Source: 2-12-FULL-35-15 sp036386835 (GTDB taxonomy: Bacteria; Bacteroidota; Bacteroidia; 2-12-FULL-35-15). Taken from it: 64,000 nt of DNA. The position numbers were made by a program, and so were the translations under genes. Positions 14,439-22,681 of the stretch are shown piece by piece (the stretch's first letter is position 1; each line of letters starts with the position of its first letter). Below the pieces are notes generated by a model, which was not told where the DNA came from, searched no databases, and saw nothing but the letters and a program-made list of their open reading frames with translations. Where the stretch lies: the NCBI GenBank assembly GCA_036386835.1, contig DASVUX010000009.1, forward strand, positions 16,329 to 80,328, written 5' to 3'.

Positions 14439-15862
14439 CTATAGAACTCTTTATTAAAATTCAGAAGGTATAATTTCTGGGAAGCTCTTGTCATCGCAGT
14501 ATAAAGCCATCTGAGATATTCCGCATTCATCATCTCATCGGTAAGATAACCTTGTTCTACAAAGACGCAGGGCCATTGGCCCCCCTGGGCTTTATGACAG
14601 GTAACAGCATAAGCGAATTTAACCTGCAAAGCATTAAAGAAACCGTCTTCTTTTACTTTCAACAAACGCAGCCGCCTGTCGGCAATATCGCTGTAATCAA
14701 GCATTACGGATTCAAACAGTTTCTTATTATCCTCCTGTGTCAATGCAGGAGCTTCACTCATTATCGTGTCCAGTAATAATCTTACTTCCAGGTCGGGTTC
14801 ATCGGGATAATCGATCATTTTCATCCTGACATCCGCAAACCGGTAGCCATGCATTTCCTGGATTTTCCCTACCCGCAGTATTTCGATAATATCACCGTTG
14901 GCAATGAATCCAGCCTTTGATTCTCCGGGGAGCCAGAAATAATTGTTCTTTACCACCATCATAAAATCCCCGGCAGACAATTCACTTTCCTGCCACCGAA
15001 TTCGTGCCCGGATCTGCTGATTATAAATATTAGCCCGTTTATTCGATCTGCAAACGATCATTGTATCTTCAGCACCGAATTTATTATATGCCTCATTCAG
15101 TGCATCCTCAAGCTCAGTTCCATCGATTCTTACAATATCCTTAAACCCTTCCAATCGAAACTCAGGTTGTGCTTTTCCTTTTACACGGATCTTTTCCCTT
15201 AGTGCGGTCGCATTATTTAAAATTCCGGAATTAACCGTCTGCCTTACTACTTCTGTGAGTTCAAAATGATCAACAGCAAAAGAATACGAGGCTTTCAGGA
15301 ATTCGATATCAAGGGCGGGAGATACATCCATCCCAACAGGAGGCAGCTGGGCTGTATCACCAATAAAAATAAGCTTGCAGTTGGTGCCGCTGAATACGTA
15401 TTCAATTAGGTCGTCCAGCAAGCTTCCGCCACCAAACAGCCCACCTTTTGTAAGACCACCGCTGTTAGAGATCATCGAAGCCTCATCAACAATAAATACG
15501 GTGTTCGTGTGCAGGTTCTGCTGCAAATGAAATGCAAAGCCCCCTTCCTCGTTCGGCCTTCTTATATAGATCTTTTTATGAATCGTAAACGCCTGTTTAC
15601 CTGTATATCCCGACAATACCTTCGCAGCACGTCCTGTCGGTGCAAGCAATACCGTTTTTCCGTTTAGTGCAGGCATGGCCTTAACAAGCGAGCCGACAAG
15701 AGTGGTTTTTCCGGTTCCTGCATACCCTTTAATAACAAAAATATGATCCAGGTTCCTGCCAAGAATGAATTCAGACAAGCGCATAAGAAGACTGCGCTGA
15801 CCTGTAGTTGTTTCAAAAGGAAAAAAGCTTAATAATGTGCGGGTAAACTCCTGTTGATCCAT
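14432..15862 (-). CDS. RecD-like ATP-dependent DNA helicase (superfamily 1)
   Basis: This 476-residue cytoplasmic SF1B helicase is probably 5'-3' directed, like RecD2/Dda. It shows Walker A GYAGTGKTTL (46-55), motif Ia (LLAPTGRAAKVL), Walker B/DEAS (126-129, in VFIVDEASM), motif III GDTAQLPPVG, and the UvrD_C_2 segment TCHKAQGGQWPCVFVEQ near the C-terminus, ending with the LYTAMTRA motif VI. It is shorter than RecD2 because it lacks an N-terminal extension. It stands alone on this strand and is divergent from a lipoprotein gene. Likely role in DNA repair or recombination; the exact pathway is unknown. Confidence 0.88.
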   Translation of the reverse strand: MDQQEFTRTLLSFFPFETTTGQRSLLMRLSEFILGRNLDHIFVIKGYAGTGKTTLVGSLVKAMPALNGKTVLLAPTGRAAKVLSGYTGKQAFTIHKKIYIRRPNEEGGFAFHLQQNLHTNTVFIVDEASMISNSGGLTKGGLFGGGSLLDDLIEYVFSGTNCKLIFIGDTAQLPPVGMDVSPALDIEFLKASYSFAVDHFELTEVVRQTVNSGILNNATALREKIRVKGKAQPEFRLEGFKDIVRIDGTELEDALNEAYNKFGAEDTMIVCRSNKRANIYNQQIRARIRWQESELSAGDFMMVVKNNYFWLPGESKAGFIANGDIIEILRVGKIQEMHGYRFADVRMKMIDYPDEPDLEVRLLLDTIMSEAPALTQEDNKKLFESVMLDYSDIADRRLRLLKVKEDGFFNALQVKFAYAVTCHKAQGGQWPCVFVEQGYLTDEMMNAEYLRWLYTAMTRASQKLYLLNFNKEFYSQ

Positions 15863-15927
15863 GCGCCAGTATGAGAATTACCGCTAATTTACAAATAAAG
15901 CGAAGGCGTTCAGTCGCTAAAAAAATA

Positions 15928-15935
15928 TATCTTTG
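15928..15935 (+). promoter_or_regulatory. -7 promoter element (TATCTTTG)
   Basis: TATCTTTG six bases before the ATG of the lipoprotein gene at 15942. This heads the lipoprotein-DUF3822-rsmD unit; the transcript leader would be very short. Confidence 0.5.
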
Positions 15936-15941
15936 TAAAGA

Positions 15942-16283
15942 ATGAAAAATGCCTTGTTCCTTATTGTTATTTGCATCCATGTAGTTTCCTGCAGGAAGGA
16001 AACTGCACCGGCTGTACATGAGATCCAGTTTTCATCCAACATTGGCAATCCCCAGTATTATTCCATTAAGATCAACAATTCGGAACACCAGGATATATCG
16101 GAAACTCATTCTGCTGGGAGTGGAACGGATATTGAATTAAAACTTTTCGCTGCCGGTGGCGACACTACTTCTATCGACTCCCGCGACTCTTTATGGGTAC
16201 GCGGAGGGATCATTGTTGACCGTTTGCTGGTAAGTTCTTTCAGCGGCTACCGCAATGCGGTCCTTTCATACCATATAGAATAA
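15942..16283 (+). CDS. Small putative lipoprotein
   Basis: This 113-residue protein has a lipoprotein signal: hydrophobic stretch NALFLIVICIHV then the lipobox VVSC with Cys17. The mature part has alternating polar/hydrophobic strands with many Ser/Thr (IKINNSEHQD, SIDSRDSLWVRGG), consistent with a small beta-sandwich in the periplasm or on the outer membrane. I recognise no family. The TAATG junction overlaps the DUF3822 gene by one base, so they are translated together, which suggests a shared transcript rather than a shared function. Confidence 0.75.
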   Translation: MKNALFLIVICIHVVSCRKETAPAVHEIQFSSNIGNPQYYSIKINNSEHQDISETHSAGSGTDIELKLFAAGGDTTSIDSRDSLWVRGGIIVDRLLVSSFSGYRNAVLSYHIE

Positions 16284-17158
16284 TGATAACGGAATTAAAA
16301 TACAAGGTACGCCAGGTAAGCTCTTTTGTTGATGAATCCTTCGACACTAAAGATCTTGCCGGTTACCACCTGATCCTCCAGGCAGGAACGGACGGCCTTT
16401 TAGCAGCCGTGCTTGATAGGGACAAAAACAAATATATTGGTTTCGAATATTTCAGCTTTCAACAAATCTTCAGCCAGGAACTGATCTCAGACCTTTATGG
16501 AATAGCCTCGAACGAAAGCAGTATCATTCCCCTGAAATACCCTTCTGTTTCATTTTCTATCGTGAATAATCATTCGACCCTTATTCCTTCTGCACTCTAT
16601 GACGAAAATCATAGCCGTTCATACCTGTCACTGGGCTCAGCGATCCAAAATGATGATTTGGTATTATCAGACAGCATCCGGAACCAGGATGCAGTGAATG
16701 TTTTCGCGATGCCTTTAAGCCTTAAATCGAAAATCGACTCAGTTTATCCCCGGGTGAAATACCATCATTTTTCAAGTTCCCTTATTGAAGGACTGCTTGC
16801 ACTGAACAGGAACCAGTCGAAAAAAAGGCTTTACCTGCATGTGCAGCCTTCACATTTCGAAGCTGTGATAATAGACGGGAAGAGCCTGCTCTATTACAAT
16901 ACTTTTAATTACCATACTGCAGAAGACTTTATCTATTACACTCTTTTTGTATGTGAACAATTACATCTGAATCCTGAAACTACGGAGACCATCCTTATTG
17001 GTGAGATAGAAAGAACATCAACAATATTCTCTCTTACTCAAAAGTACGTCAGGTCGCTAAAGTTTGGTGATCGCAATGACAGCAGCGACTTTGGTTATCA
17101 GCTACAGACATTGCCCAAGCATTCATATTTTTCACTTTTTAACAGCTATCTTACATGA
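16283..17158 (+). CDS. DUF3822 family protein
   Basis: This 291-residue cytoplasmic protein fits DUF3822, a Bacteroidota family of actin/hexokinase-like (ASKHA) fold commonly encoded just before rsmD and coaD, as here. Visible marks are an N-terminal QAGTDGLLAAVLD segment that resembles the phosphate-1 loop of that fold, a central acidic SSLIEGLLALN, and a second lobe beginning RLYLHVQPSHFEAVIIDG. Function unknown. It overlaps the genes on both sides (1 base upstream, ATGA downstream). Confidence 0.78.
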   Translation: MITELKYKVRQVSSFVDESFDTKDLAGYHLILQAGTDGLLAAVLDRDKNKYIGFEYFSFQQIFSQELISDLYGIASNESSIIPLKYPSVSFSIVNNHSTLIPSALYDENHSRSYLSLGSAIQNDDLVLSDSIRNQDAVNVFAMPLSLKSKIDSVYPRVKYHHFSSSLIEGLLALNRNQSKKRLYLHVQPSHFEAVIIDGKSLLYYNTFNYHTAEDFIYYTLFVCEQLHLNPETTETILIGEIERTSTIFSLTQKYVRSLKFGDRNDSSDFGYQLQTLPKHSYFSLFNSYLT

Positions 17159-17691
17159 TCAGGATCATCAGCGGCACGCATAAAAGCAGGGTAGTACATG
17201 CTCCCAGGAATTTACCGGTGAGGCCTACAACAGATTTTGCGAAAGAAAGCCTTTTTAACATTCTTAATAACCATTTTGAATTTGACGAAGTGAAAGTACT
17301 CGATCTTTTTGCGGGTACCGGCAATATCACTTATGAATTTCTGTCACGCGAATGCAAGGATATCATCAGTGTTGATGAAAGTTATGCCTGCTGCACTTTT
17401 ATTAAGAAGACCATCGAGGACTTTAAGCTTCCCAAAAGCCGTGTGATTAAAGCAGATGTGTTTTCATTCCTGAAGAATAATATTGAGACTTATGATATAA
17501 TTTTTGCGGACCCTCCTTTCGACCTGGATAAGATACCGCAGATCGCACCGCTGGTATTTGAAAAAGGGCTGCTTAAGGAGAACGGATGGCTTATCGTTGA
17601 ACATGGTCCTGATACCGACCTGAGCGCGCAGCCGCACTTTAAAGAGAAACGGAAATATGGAAATATCCATTTTGCTTTTTTCAGTCTTTAA
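17155..17691 (+). CDS. rsmD: 16S rRNA (guanine966-N2)-methyltransferase RsmD
   Basis: This SAM-dependent enzyme methylates G966 of 16S rRNA in the small subunit. The 178-residue length is normal. It has the RsmD N-terminal motif RIISGTHKSR, the RPTTDFAKESLFNIL block (25-39), the SAM loop VLDLFAGTGNITYE (about 45-58) and the catalytic DPPF (in FADPPFDL). RNA methyltransferases of this group have DPPY or NPPY/DPPF here, so the Phe is acceptable. It is part of the conserved DUF3822-rsmD-coaD cluster. Confidence 0.93.
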   Translation: MIRIISGTHKSRVVHAPRNLPVRPTTDFAKESLFNILNNHFEFDEVKVLDLFAGTGNITYEFLSRECKDIISVDESYACCTFIKKTIEDFKLPKSRVIKADVFSFLKNNIETYDIIFADPPFDLDKIPQIAPLVFEKGLLKENGWLIVEHGPDTDLSAQPHFKEKRKYGNIHFAFFSL

Positions 17692-17730
17692 AAACTTACT
17701 TTGTACATTCGCATATACTAACCTGATATC

Positions 17731-18198
17731 ATGAAACGTATAGCCATTTTCCCTGGTTCTTTCGACCCGATCACAAAAGGCCATGAAAACATCCTTCAGC
17801 GGGCCCTGCCCCTTTTTGATGAGATCATTATAGCCATCGGGAAGAACAGCAGCAAACAAAGCTATTTTTCCCTCGAACAAAGGGAGAAATGGATCCGGCA
17901 GCTTTTCGGTAATGAGCCCAAAGTGAAAGTGGAGACCTATACAGGACTTACCATCGAATTCTGTAAAAAGATGAACGCACGTTTCATCCTTCGGGGATTA
18001 AGGACTTCTGCCGATTTTGAATTTGAAAAATCGATCGCTCAAAACAACAAGATCATGTATCCCGAGATAGAAACAATTTTTATTTTACCTGTCCCTGAGC
18101 TTTCCGCAATAAATTCAACAATCGTGCGTGATATCATACGAAATAACGGAGATGCCAGTCCATTCGTGCCAAAGGGCATTGACCTGAAGGCTCAATAA
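17731..18198 (+). CDS. coaD: Phosphopantetheine adenylyltransferase CoaD
   Basis: This enzyme catalyses the penultimate step of coenzyme A synthesis, joining 4'-phosphopantetheine and ATP to give dephospho-CoA. The 155-residue product is the usual hexameric-family length. It contains the nucleotidyltransferase motif FDPITKGHENI (TxGH, residues 15-18), the phosphopantetheine-binding RGLRTSADFEFE region, and the C-terminal INSTIVRD version of the ISSTxxR motif. It follows rsmD after 39 bases; a partial -7-like TTACTTTG (17696-17703) deviates from consensus at one position. Confidence 0.96.
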   Translation: MKRIAIFPGSFDPITKGHENILQRALPLFDEIIIAIGKNSSKQSYFSLEQREKWIRQLFGNEPKVKVETYTGLTIEFCKKMNARFILRGLRTSADFEFEKSIAQNNKIMYPEIETIFILPVPELSAINSTIVRDIIRNNGDASPFVPKGIDLKAQ

Positions 18199-18209
18199 GG
18201 GCACAATAT

Positions 18210-18217
18210 TAGCTTTG
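18210..18217 (+). promoter_or_regulatory. -7 promoter element (TAGCTTTG)
   Basis: TAGCTTTG matches TAnnTTTG 22 bases before the ATG at 18240. Confidence 0.45.
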
Positions 18218-18239
18218 TCTCCGAACCATTCCTGACCTC

Positions 18240-19664
18240 ATGAGAATTTTTCTTTTAGCAGCAATACTTTGTATCTCTTTCTCTTCAAACGGACAGCATA
18301 CGGTCATTAAAGGGAAGGCTGAGGCATACCAAAGGAAAGAAATCGGTTTATGGGCATATAATGACCGGATCTCACAAACCCAAAAACAACTCAGTAATTC
18401 AGGTATTGATTCAGCAGGAAATTTCGTATTCGAACTTGAAACAAAAGAAATCCAATATGTCATATTAAAAATTGAAAAGCATACCACGTCAATGTACCTT
18501 CAGCCGGGAGAATCTTATGATGTGATCGTGCATCCCCCGGATTCCACTACATACCGGAACCCCAATGTAGAACATGATGTCAAGCTTTCCATCCGGCTTA
18601 ACAGTAAAACGGAAATCAACGCGCTGACAATGGATTATGACAGGCGCTTTGATGACTTCCTTACGGCAGACTATGAGCAATTCATCAGGCGGACCCCCCA
18701 GGCAAAAATTGATTCTTTCGCCAAGGCCATGAAGGAGTATTACTCTACCGTGACCAATCCTTTCTTCAGCGACTATATAACCTATTCAATTGCGAGCCTG
18801 AAAAAAAATACAAAAACAAGTGATAAAAAACTTTTTGAGAATTATATTCTCTCCAAGCCTATACTATACAACCATCCTGAGTACATGAACTTCTTTAATT
18901 CATTTTATAAAGAGAAGCTTCAAAGCTTTGCTTTAAGCAATGAAGGAAAAGAAATGGAATTCATTATTAATGACCGGGCAAGCTTTACCGCGGCTGCAAA
19001 TGCTTTAAGGCGCGCTGCGTACATACCGAACGATACGCTTGCGGAACTTGTTCTTCTGAAAGGCCTTAATGAAAGTTACCATGACGGCACCTTTAAGAAA
19101 ACAGCTATAAAAGCTATGCTGCAGCAGGCTGCGGGCGAAAGTAAAATACCAGAACATGCAAGGATCGCACAAAACAGTCTAAGTTCTTTTTCACCCCTTC
19201 AAAAAGGGACACAGGCACCTTCGATTCAGTTGCCTGATAAGAACGGTGAAGTTCACACCCTCGATGAGCTGCGAATAAACAAAATTGTTTACCTGATATA
19301 TTTCTCGGAAGGCTGCAATGCATGCCTTGAACAAATGAAAGTGATCCCTGCGCTGAAAAAAACATATGGTGAGAGAATTAATTTCGTGACAATTACCGAT
19401 CACAGGTCCAATAGCGAATTAAGAAATTTCCTGCTTAAGAACCCGAAGTATGACTGGCTGTTCCTGTATGATAATTCACATGGAAAATTAAAGAAGGATT
19501 ATGAGATTGTGACTTTTCCATCATATTCTGTTATTGGCCCTGACGGGAAGTTCATCGCAGTACATGCAGATAGTCCGGAAGAGAACATTGAACAGCTGTT
19601 TTATGACCTGACAAAGATCAGGAACAAATTGCACGGGGTTGGAAATAAGCAGAACCAGAAATAG
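18240..19664 (+). CDS. Thioredoxin-like (TlpA/ResA-type) protein with N-terminal DUF4369-like part
   Basis: This 474-residue exported protein has a signal peptide (1-18, SSNGQ), an N-terminal beta-rich DUF4369-like region (about 20-125), an alpha-helical middle, and a C-terminal thioredoxin fold (about 325-460). The redox pair C359-x-x-C362 is in SEGCNACLEQM, a less common CNAC variant of the usual CPPC/CGPC. The thioredoxin cis-Pro is probably in the VTFPSYSVIG segment. This layout is common in Bacteroidota, where such proteins are periplasmic disulfide reductases or isomerases; the partner is unknown. It is convergent with the Nudix gene, only two bases apart. Confidence 0.85.
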   Translation: MRIFLLAAILCISFSSNGQHTVIKGKAEAYQRKEIGLWAYNDRISQTQKQLSNSGIDSAGNFVFELETKEIQYVILKIEKHTTSMYLQPGESYDVIVHPPDSTTYRNPNVEHDVKLSIRLNSKTEINALTMDYDRRFDDFLTADYEQFIRRTPQAKIDSFAKAMKEYYSTVTNPFFSDYITYSIASLKKNTKTSDKKLFENYILSKPILYNHPEYMNFFNSFYKEKLQSFALSNEGKEMEFIINDRASFTAAANALRRAAYIPNDTLAELVLLKGLNESYHDGTFKKTAIKAMLQQAAGESKIPEHARIAQNSLSSFSPLQKGTQAPSIQLPDKNGEVHTLDELRINKIVYLIYFSEGCNACLEQMKVIPALKKTYGERINFVTITDHRSNSELRNFLLKNPKYDWLFLYDNSHGKLKKDYEIVTFPSYSVIGPDGKFIAVHADSPEENIEQLFYDLTKIRNKLHGVGNKQNQK

Positions 19665-19666
19665 TC

Positions 19667-20272
19667 TTACAAATGTGAAATAATATCAAGAATTGTTGGA
19701 TAGGTGTTTTCCCTGACCATTTGCAGGTCCTTTACAGCTATCCATTTCACATCGGTTATTCCTTCTTCCGCCTGGGGCGTTAGTACTGCGCCATCGGAAC
19801 AATTCATTTCAAACCAGTAGGTCGGCTTAAGGATACTCGTACCTTCCAGGAAATATGTGTGATATGTAGGCTCCAGCTCCTTCATGATCGTCAGGCCACC
19901 CACTCCGCACTCTTCTTCCACTTCCCTGACTGCAGCTGTTTCTACAGGTTCATTTTTCTCTATTTTCCCTTTTGGAAGATCCCACCTGCCGTTGCGGTAT
20001 ATGAAGAGGTATTCACCGTTTTTATTGCGGACAAGCCCGCCGGCAGCTTCTACTACCCTGAACCCCGATTTAAATCCTTCCAGGAGCAGTTTTTCATCAG
20101 GATTAGATAAATACACCTCCTTAATTTTGTGATTATTCAGAAGAGAAGCATACACATTTGCAACCTCTTCCGGGTGGGAAACGGCCACGTGTATAAAATT
20201 ACCCAAAGGTTTGAAATGCTCATTAATGCTGACTAAACGTATGATTTTATCAGACGAAGTTATTTTAATCAT
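19667..20272 (-). CDS. Nudix hydrolase
   Basis: This 201-residue cytoplasmic hydrolase acts on nucleoside-diphosphate-linked substrates. The Nudix box GX5EX7REUXEEXGU is complete in GKIEKNEPVETAAVREVEEECGV. An N-terminal extension of about 70 residues precedes the Nudix fold proper, which begins at EAAGGLVRNKNGEYLF. This extension-plus-Nudix layout is common in Bacteroidota, where the gene often sits beside pyrE as here. The substrate (for example ADP-ribose or a nucleotide sugar) cannot be told. It is divergent from pyrE with about 60 bases between the starts. Confidence 0.88.
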   Translation of the reverse strand: MIKITSSDKIIRLVSINEHFKPLGNFIHVAVSHPEEVANVYASLLNNHKIKEVYLSNPDEKLLLEGFKSGFRVVEAAGGLVRNKNGEYLFIYRNGRWDLPKGKIEKNEPVETAAVREVEEECGVGGLTIMKELEPTYHTYFLEGTSILKPTYWFEMNCSDGAVLTPQAEEGITDVKWIAVKDLQMVRENTYPTILDIISHL

Positions 20273-20319
20273 TGCTCAATTTGTTAATTAATTTACTCTC
20301 CCCTTCACTAAGATTTTGG

Positions 20320-20327
20320 TATATTTG
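20320..20327 (+). promoter_or_regulatory. -7 promoter element of pyrE, almost touching the start codon
   Basis: TATATTTG ends four bases before ATG 20332. Transcription would begin at or next to the start codon, implying a leaderless pyrE mRNA. Confidence 0.6.
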
Positions 20328-20331
20328 CACC

Positions 20332-20985
20332 ATGATATTGAACGATGAATCCGCTTTAAAAGTTGCTGAATTCCTGCTCCAAATTAAGGCTATAAAATTA
20401 CAACCAAACAAACCATTCACATGGGCTTCCGGGTGGAGATCTCCCATTTACTGTGATAATCGTGTTACACTTTCTTATCCAAAGGTACGTACTTATATCA
20501 GGCAGCAATTCGTTAAAGCTATTAATGAAAAATATGCCAAGCCGGATGTGATTGCCGGTGTTGCAACCGGGGGAATTGCCCAGGGTGCGCTGGTTGCTCA
20601 GGAACTCGGGCTTCCGTTTGTGTATATACGCTCAGAAGCCAAGAAACACGGGCTTAGTAACATGATTGAGGGTGTTGTGGAAAAAGGACAATCCGTTGTT
20701 GTTATTGAGGACCTTATATCTACCGGGGGCAGCAGCCTAAAAGCAGTTGAGTCCCTGAGAAATGCAGGCTGTGAAGTTAAAGGCATGGCTGCGATATTCA
20801 CTTATGGCTTTAAAACGGCTGAAGAGAATTTCAGCGATGCGAAATGCAAGCTTCTTACCCTCAGCGATTATGAAACGCTTGTTAAGCAGGCCCTGCAATC
20901 GAAATACATTACTGAAAAAGACCTTAAATCACTGAAAGAATGGAGATTGAACCCGGCTGAGTGGGGAAATCTTGTTGGAAGCTAA
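20332..20985 (+). CDS. pyrE: Orotate phosphoribosyltransferase
   Basis: This enzyme converts orotate and PRPP to orotidine monophosphate in pyrimidine synthesis. The frame stays open upstream to a TTG at 20272, but the added residues are hydrophobic and unlike the family. ATG 20332 gives the usual 217-residue protein beginning MILNDESALKVAEFLLQI. It shows PFTWASGWRSPIYCDNR (substrate region), GVATGGIAQGA, the flexible-loop YIRSEAKKHG with catalytic lysines, and the PRPP motif VVVIEDLISTGGSS. It is followed 19 bases later by the SRPBCC gene, probably in the same transcript. Confidence 0.95.
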   Translation: MILNDESALKVAEFLLQIKAIKLQPNKPFTWASGWRSPIYCDNRVTLSYPKVRTYIRQQFVKAINEKYAKPDVIAGVATGGIAQGALVAQELGLPFVYIRSEAKKHGLSNMIEGVVEKGQSVVVIEDLISTGGSSLKAVESLRNAGCEVKGMAAIFTYGFKTAEENFSDAKCKLLTLSDYETLVKQALQSKYITEKDLKSLKEWRLNPAEWGNLVGS

Positions 20986-21004
20986 TTATAACTAAAACAC
21001 TCTT

Positions 21005-21409
21005 ATGTCACTGACAAAACTCGAAAGCGATAAAGTTGAGATCAACAACTCCGCGGAAAATATCTTTAATTACTTAAGTGATTTCAGAAACTTTGAAAAG
21101 CTGATGCCGCCCCAGGTGACTAACTGGGAGTCTACTCCTGAAGAATGTTCTTTTACAATCAACGGAATGGCAACTATAGGAATGAAGATCATTGACAAAA
21201 CACCTAACTCCCTGATAACTATTTCATCGAACGGTAAAGTTCCATTTGATTTCAAGTTGTTTGTTGTGATTGAGGATAAAGGAGGCAACAATTGTGTCGG
21301 GCAGCTGAAGTTTGAATCTGAAATGAACATGATGCTGAAGATGATGGTAGAGAAACCTCTTGGGAATTTCTTCAATATGCTGGCCCAGAAGATGAAAGAT
21401 ATTAAGTAA
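21005..21409 (+). CDS. SRPBCC (START/polyketide-cyclase-like) family protein
   Basis: This 134-residue cytoplasmic protein has the helix-grip SRPBCC fold. It starts with the typical ESDKVEINNSAENIFNYLSDFRNFEKLMPPQV block, followed by a run of beta strands and a C-terminal long helix (VEKPLGNFFNMLAQKMK). Members bind small hydrophobic molecules. In Bacteroidota this small protein is very often the neighbour of pyrE, as here; no function has been assigned that I can rely on. Transcription ends at the strong terminator at 21424. Confidence 0.82.
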   Translation: MSLTKLESDKVEINNSAENIFNYLSDFRNFEKLMPPQVTNWESTPEECSFTINGMATIGMKIIDKTPNSLITISSNGKVPFDFKLFVVIEDKGGNNCVGQLKFESEMNMMLKMMVEKPLGNFFNMLAQKMKDIK

Positions 21410-21423
21410 ATAAAATTAATAAG

Positions 21424-21459
21424 AAAGCCCCGCCATCAGATTGATGACGGGGCTTTTCT
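21424..21459. terminator. Bidirectional terminator
   Basis: AAAGCCCCGCCATCA (21424-21438) pairs with TGATGACGGGGCTTT (21442-21456) with a single mismatch and a 3-base loop, followed by T-rich bases. It lies between the convergent SRPBCC and T9SS protein genes. Confidence 0.88.
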
Positions 21460-21468
21460 TTCCGTAAC

Positions 21469-22665
21469 TTATCTTGTCACGTTAAACAGTTTTCTGGATT
21501 TTAAACCTTTGCTGTCCGTTACACTCAGGATATACGCGCCTTGCGCCAGGGCTGAAATATCAACATTGATGATATTATCCGAATTGCCGATGGACTCTGC
21601 AACCGCTATTTTTCTTTTACCAACCATGTCGTAAACCTCGATTGATATATTTTCAGAGCGGTTACCTTTTATATGCAGAAAGATATTTTTTTCAGCCGGG
21701 TTCGGGTATAAATTACCAATCATTATATCGCTCTCCGCAATTTCCCCGATACCGACAGTATTTATGCAGCTATTGCTGCAGGCGCAATAGGTTGTGGTTG
21801 ATGCAATCGTACCGATATTGGCATCAATGGCTCCTGCAGTACCTGCATCACAAATATCTACGTGCTGCGAAGATGTTCCGATTGTTCCTGAATTCAATGT
21901 TTGTCCGGTTACGTTAAAACCTCCGCAGCTTGTGGTTGCAGGACCAGCGATAGTTGCTGAATTATACCAGTCGCGCTGCACAATTCCCATGCAGAGAGCC
22001 GTAAATGTTCCGAGGTTACCGTTATAAAAATCACGGGCAACTTTGAAATACCCATCGTTGAGGAAGGTGGCTGAGTAACCATTCGAGAAGTCGTTGTTTA
22101 CTGTGAAGTTTCCGTTATTTGTAAAACTGCTGTTATAGCCATTCCCAAAATCCATATTTATTACTATCGTCCCGTTATTGATTACAACACCAATGGAATC
22201 ACCCATGTAATTCGCGGTGATATTTCCGTTATTGGTTGCAATTGCCCCATCCGTAACCCCGAACCTGTTATCATTTATTGTATTATAATTAAGTAACTTC
22301 GAATTAGGTTCTGTTATTAAAAGACTGTCGACCGTAGCGGTGCCATAATTATTAAAAGTTCCGCCTGATGAAGTAAGGATATTTGAAGTGTTGATTGTTC
22401 CATGGTTATTTAATGTTCCCCCTGCAACCCATAGATTACTTGAATTGATCGTCCCCTGGTTACAGAGGGTTCCCCCGCTTGCAACGGTGATGAGTCCTGA
22501 AGCTGTTCCTGTGGAAGTAATGCAAAGCGTTGTACCCGAAGTTACAATGTGGTTGGCGGAATTGTTTGAAGAGATCGTAATAGTACATGAAGTACATTGC
22601 GCAGCTGATCCGCTTGCAAAAGCAAAAAACGCAACGAAGAAAATTGCAGAGTAGAATTGTTTCAT
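21469..22665 (-). CDS. T9SS type A sorting domain protein with Asn/Gly/Thr-rich repeats
   Basis: This 398-residue secreted protein has a signal peptide (1-22, SGSAAQ), a repetitive body and a type A T9SS tail (about 320-398, with NLYPNPAEKNIFLHI, YDMVGKR and LAQGAYILSVT). The body has loosely repeated units built around N-x-G-T (CNQGTINSS, NNHGTINTS, NNYGTATVD) followed by NNG strand units. This pattern fits a parallel beta-helix or beta-roll adhesin-like stalk. Cys residues are clustered near the N-terminus (CTSCTI). It lies 16 bases downstream of a larger T9SS type B protein gene and probably shares its transcript. Likely outer-surface exposed; binding target unknown. Confidence 0.85.
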   Translation of the reverse strand: MKQFYSAIFFVAFFAFASGSAAQCTSCTITISSNNSANHIVTSGTTLCITSTGTASGLITVASGGTLCNQGTINSSNLWVAGGTLNNHGTINTSNILTSSGGTFNNYGTATVDSLLITEPNSKLLNYNTINDNRFGVTDGAIATNNGNITANYMGDSIGVVINNGTIVINMDFGNGYNSSFTNNGNFTVNNDFSNGYSATFLNDGYFKVARDFYNGNLGTFTALCMGIVQRDWYNSATIAGPATTSCGGFNVTGQTLNSGTIGTSSQHVDICDAGTAGAIDANIGTIASTTTYCACSNSCINTVGIGEIAESDIMIGNLYPNPAEKNIFLHIKGNRSENISIEVYDMVGKRKIAVAESIGNSDNIINVDISALAQGAYILSVTDSKGLKSRKLFNVTR

Positions 22666-22681
22666 TTTTTTATAGTTTGGT

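Noticed and set aside
17696..17703. TTACTTTG as a promoter for coaD
   Set aside because: It deviates from TAnnTTTG at the second base and no -33 element is seen; coaD may be transcribed with rsmD.
17464..17880. Open frame of 138 codons on the - strand across rsmD and coaD
   Set aside because: It is antisense to two confidently identified enzymes and crosses their boundary.
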